In this document: positions 61,779 through 64,000 of the stretch, piece after piece
Numbering within the stretch: the stretch's first letter is position 1
Layout of the letters: each line of letters starts with the position of its first letter
DNA from: Blastobasis lacticolella
Taxonomy: Eukaryota > Arthropoda > Insecta > Lepidoptera > Blastobasidae
Assembly (NCBI GenBank): GCA_905147135.1
Contig: LR990050.1
Span: 7,452,501-7,516,500, forward strand
Direction of reading: 5' to 3'
Length of the DNA: 64,000 nt
Translations under genes and position numbers: made by a program
The notes under the pieces: generated by a model
What the model was told of the DNA's origin: nothing
Databases searched by the model: none
What the model saw: only the letters and a program-made list of their open reading frames with translations

Positions 61779-62440
61779 TACACTGAGAAAAATTTACGTA
61801 GGTAACATACTCCAAATACGTAGTAAAATGATACAGCATGACGTTCATAGCCGGCGCAATATTGCATACGTAGGTAAGCGTAGCCACCGTACTGATAAAA
61901 TCATTGGTCGGGCTACGTAATTTATTGCTGTGTCATTTTGCTACGTAAATGAAGTAGGTGTCTCGTTTGCTACTTACATAAGTAGGTGTCGATACCCACT
62001 AAGTTACTCACTAAAACATGGTGTGCGTAGGTATCGCGGTGGTTAGGGTCAGGTCCAGTAAATAATTGTGTAGCCTACATACTCGTGTATAGATATGCCG
62101 GACAAGTACCGTACGGGTTCCGGGCCAGTACATAATGGTACATCCTACGTATGTACGTATACCGGACAGGCACCGTCCTGCTTCAGGACCAGTATACCAG
62201 TAAGTAAGAGGCGTACGTATAAAGAATTGAAAATGACACCAGAGTTTGGTGTTTTCTATTTTGCTTTAAAAACTAAATTATTATAAACAATATACGTATA
62301 AAATTACAATGCCCGTACGCAAGATTGTGTTGCTCCTAAACACGTCAGTATGTAGCACCATGAAGCAGTATGCGGAAGGTTTATAGAGTTTTCTGCACCC
62401 GTAGTAAGTAGCAAACCGCTAGCTAATTTTTCTCAGTGTA
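61779..62440. mobile_element. 662-bp non-autonomous TIR transposon with internal tandem repeats
   Basis: Ends TACACTGAGAAAAATT (61779) and its inverse AATTTTTCTCAGTGTA (ending 62440) are perfect 16-bp inverted repeats. CCCAC occurs at 61773-61777 and 62441-62445, a possible 5-bp duplication offset by one base. Inside, a unit of about 75 bp built on ATACCGGACA, GTACC and GGGCCAGTA is repeated about three times (62045-62205), and TACGTAGGTA words recur. No transposase. Superfamily not assigned. Confidence 0.7.
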
Positions 62441-62651
62441 CCCACTATCTATATTAAAAGACAGCGAACAGACTACATCTGCTCCGTAGATACAATAAAC
62501 GCACGCTCGACTGATATGCAAGTCATGTATTGCATTACAATCGATACGGTACTCCATCGGCGAGTAGTCGTAGAGTCGTAGTCATAGTCTATCTATCTAT
62601 TCAGCTAGAGCTACTCGGGTATTTCCGCGTGTCGTTCGGGTCGTGTCGTGT

Positions 62652-62789
62652 TCAGACGAAGGGGTGCAGGGTGACGGGCTCGAAGTCGTCGTGCGTGGCG
62701 GGGCGCGGCGGCGCGCGGTGCGGGGGCGGCGGCGGCGGCGCGGGCAGCAGGCTCGTGCCCTCCGGTATGTACATGTTGGTTACGCGCTC
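62652..62789 (-). CDS. probable terminal exon of a gene extending past the right edge
   Basis: On the minus strand an acceptor CGCCTGTGCAG is followed by 46 codons to a TGA at 62654-62652: ERVTNMYIPEGTSLLPAPPP, then a Pro-rich, Arg-containing stretch, then THDDFEPVTLHPFV. Codons are strongly GC3-biased, as in the other real GC-rich exons of this window. The peptide looks like a disordered Pro-rich cytosolic C-terminus. No upstream exon is recognised up to 64000, so the gene would continue beyond the window. I do not recognise the protein. Confidence 0.45.
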   Translation of the reverse strand, partial: ERVTNMYIPEGTSLLPAPPPPPPHRAPPRPATHDDFEPVTLHPFV

Positions 62790-62859
62790 CTGCACAGGCG
62801 GAACAGTCATGAGTATTCACAGCGGCGGCCGTACACCCGATCTCCGATAGTACGCCGCC

Positions 62860-64000
62860 GTTTTAACGCAACTGAGTTTAAACCAATCGCAGCAAGACAG
62901 CTCTGGCTCTGGCTAGCGATTCTATTGCAAGTGTCAATAATTTACTGGTACAGTGCTGCAAGAATCATCTGGGACGCGGCCGAAATCAGAACGCCGCTAT
63001 CTTGGAAAGCGTTATTTATGACAGAGAGCTGGAATGGATGTTTCGCATCTACGCCCTCATTAAAGTGCCAAATGATTCTTGTAGCACTGTGCTACGAGTT
63101 TTCCGCCGATCTACCAGGGGGCCGATTCTCGTGCATTGCGACATATCTCGAATTCGACATAATCTCTATGTACAAATCTCTATTAAAAATGTCACTGATA
63201 TCTCTACTGCAGCCAAAAAACTTATTCTCAACGATCTTCGACATTTAAAGTCGCATGACTTATCAATCTCACCGATTGGTACGTTCCATTTTTCTCGACT
63301 ACGTTCAAAAGTATCGATTATACTTTTGCACGAAAAAAAGTATGAGACATAGGATATTAAAGGTCAAACATCTGCAAGAAACGAAACGTATGTTTTATTT
63401 ACTTCACGGCTCACGGCTATTAGTGATTATTTGTTTATATTTCCCAAAATAACTTTAAAAATAAAATTCAAACGGTGTGAATTTTAGTATTATGAAGCGA
63501 CAATAGATTTGTAGGCGTATAACATGCAATAGTATAAGTAGGTGCATGCAATATTTATGTGCTGCTAAAGAGAATTATTATTATATAGTAAGTAGGTAAT
63601 TAGGTATAGGTAGATACTGTTCCTTTTATTGTTAGATGATTTATTTCGAAATTAGCAGTTGTTTTTTTATTTCTTACTGAGATTACAAATATATTTTTGA
63701 AATTTGTTTAATTATAATTTTATGTTTATGCATCGTAGTTTTTAAGTACTTAGTTTAACAGTTTTTGTAAAAGTTTTTGATTAAGTATAAATATAAATTT
63801 AAAATGATTATTTATATTAAATGAGTATATTTCTACTTCCACCATATCTTCTATAAAAATTAAGGTAAATGCATTGTTTTAGTAATAGTCCTATCCAAAA
63901 TCAATACTTATTTGAAACGCAAGTAATCCTTTTCTATCAAAAAGATTTTATAAATATGATAAAAACACCGTAAAACTTTATTAATAACAACAATTTGCCA
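62860..64000. other. right-edge region, no gene recognised
   Basis: Overlapping plus-strand frames (62643-63352) lack any family feature and share no codon bias. From 63360 on the DNA is AT-rich. It may be an intron of the gene ending at 62652. Confidence 0.35.

Noticed and set aside
62643..63352. Plus-strand 201- and 116-codon frames
   Set aside because: The first begins antisense to the Pro-rich terminal exon; neither has domain features or coding bias.

Overview
The window is nuclear DNA of a moth or butterfly (Lepidoptera). It is AT-rich, its genes have many introns, and most non-coding DNA is remnants of repeats typical of that order: tRNA-headed SINEs, Helitrons ending in CTAG, RTE-like and Jockey/R1/CR1-like LINE tails, mariner, hAT and several MITE families. 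No bacterial, viral or organellar gene organisation is seen.

Layout. 1-5700: repeats only. 5721-7883 (+): four-exon secreted/GPI-anchored alkaline phosphatase with a TATA box. 8000-15000: repeat debris. 15196-15423 (-): probable first coding exon of an unrecognised gene. 19612-22809 (-): complete four-exon VAMP7 (R-SNARE). 23.2-25.4 kb: LINE remnants and a MITE. 25684-27111 (-): single-exon PYROXD1. 27806-28987: long palindrome. 30116-56077 (+): 17-exon sorting nexin of the SNX25/Snazarus type (PXA-RGS-coiled coil-PX-Nexin_C, 965 residues); all intron phases agree and the summed exon length is a multiple of three. 52846-54766 (-): a second, diverged VAMP7-like gene nested antisense in the last SNX25 intron. 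57-62 kb: LINE tails, a TIR element and unexplained sequence. 62652-62789 (-): probable last exon of a gene that enters from the right.

The most unusual region is the SNX25 gene. Two GC-rich exons have been amplified together with one splice junction: exon 9 plus its donor gives 18 donor sites (41691-43194), and exon 16 plus its acceptor gives 8 acceptor sites (49514-50494). A third exon (exon 8) has a truncated upstream copy that keeps its acceptor. Only one junction in each set gives the full-length protein. The nested VAMP7 copy keeps the parent's four-exon structure, phases and longin domain but has lost the R-SNARE zero-layer arginine and has an extended hydrophobic C-terminus, which suggests a longin-only or regulatory role instead of membrane fusion.

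Names come from reading the translations against remembered family features; no database search was run. Splice sites are inferred from GT/AG consensus, phase and homology.
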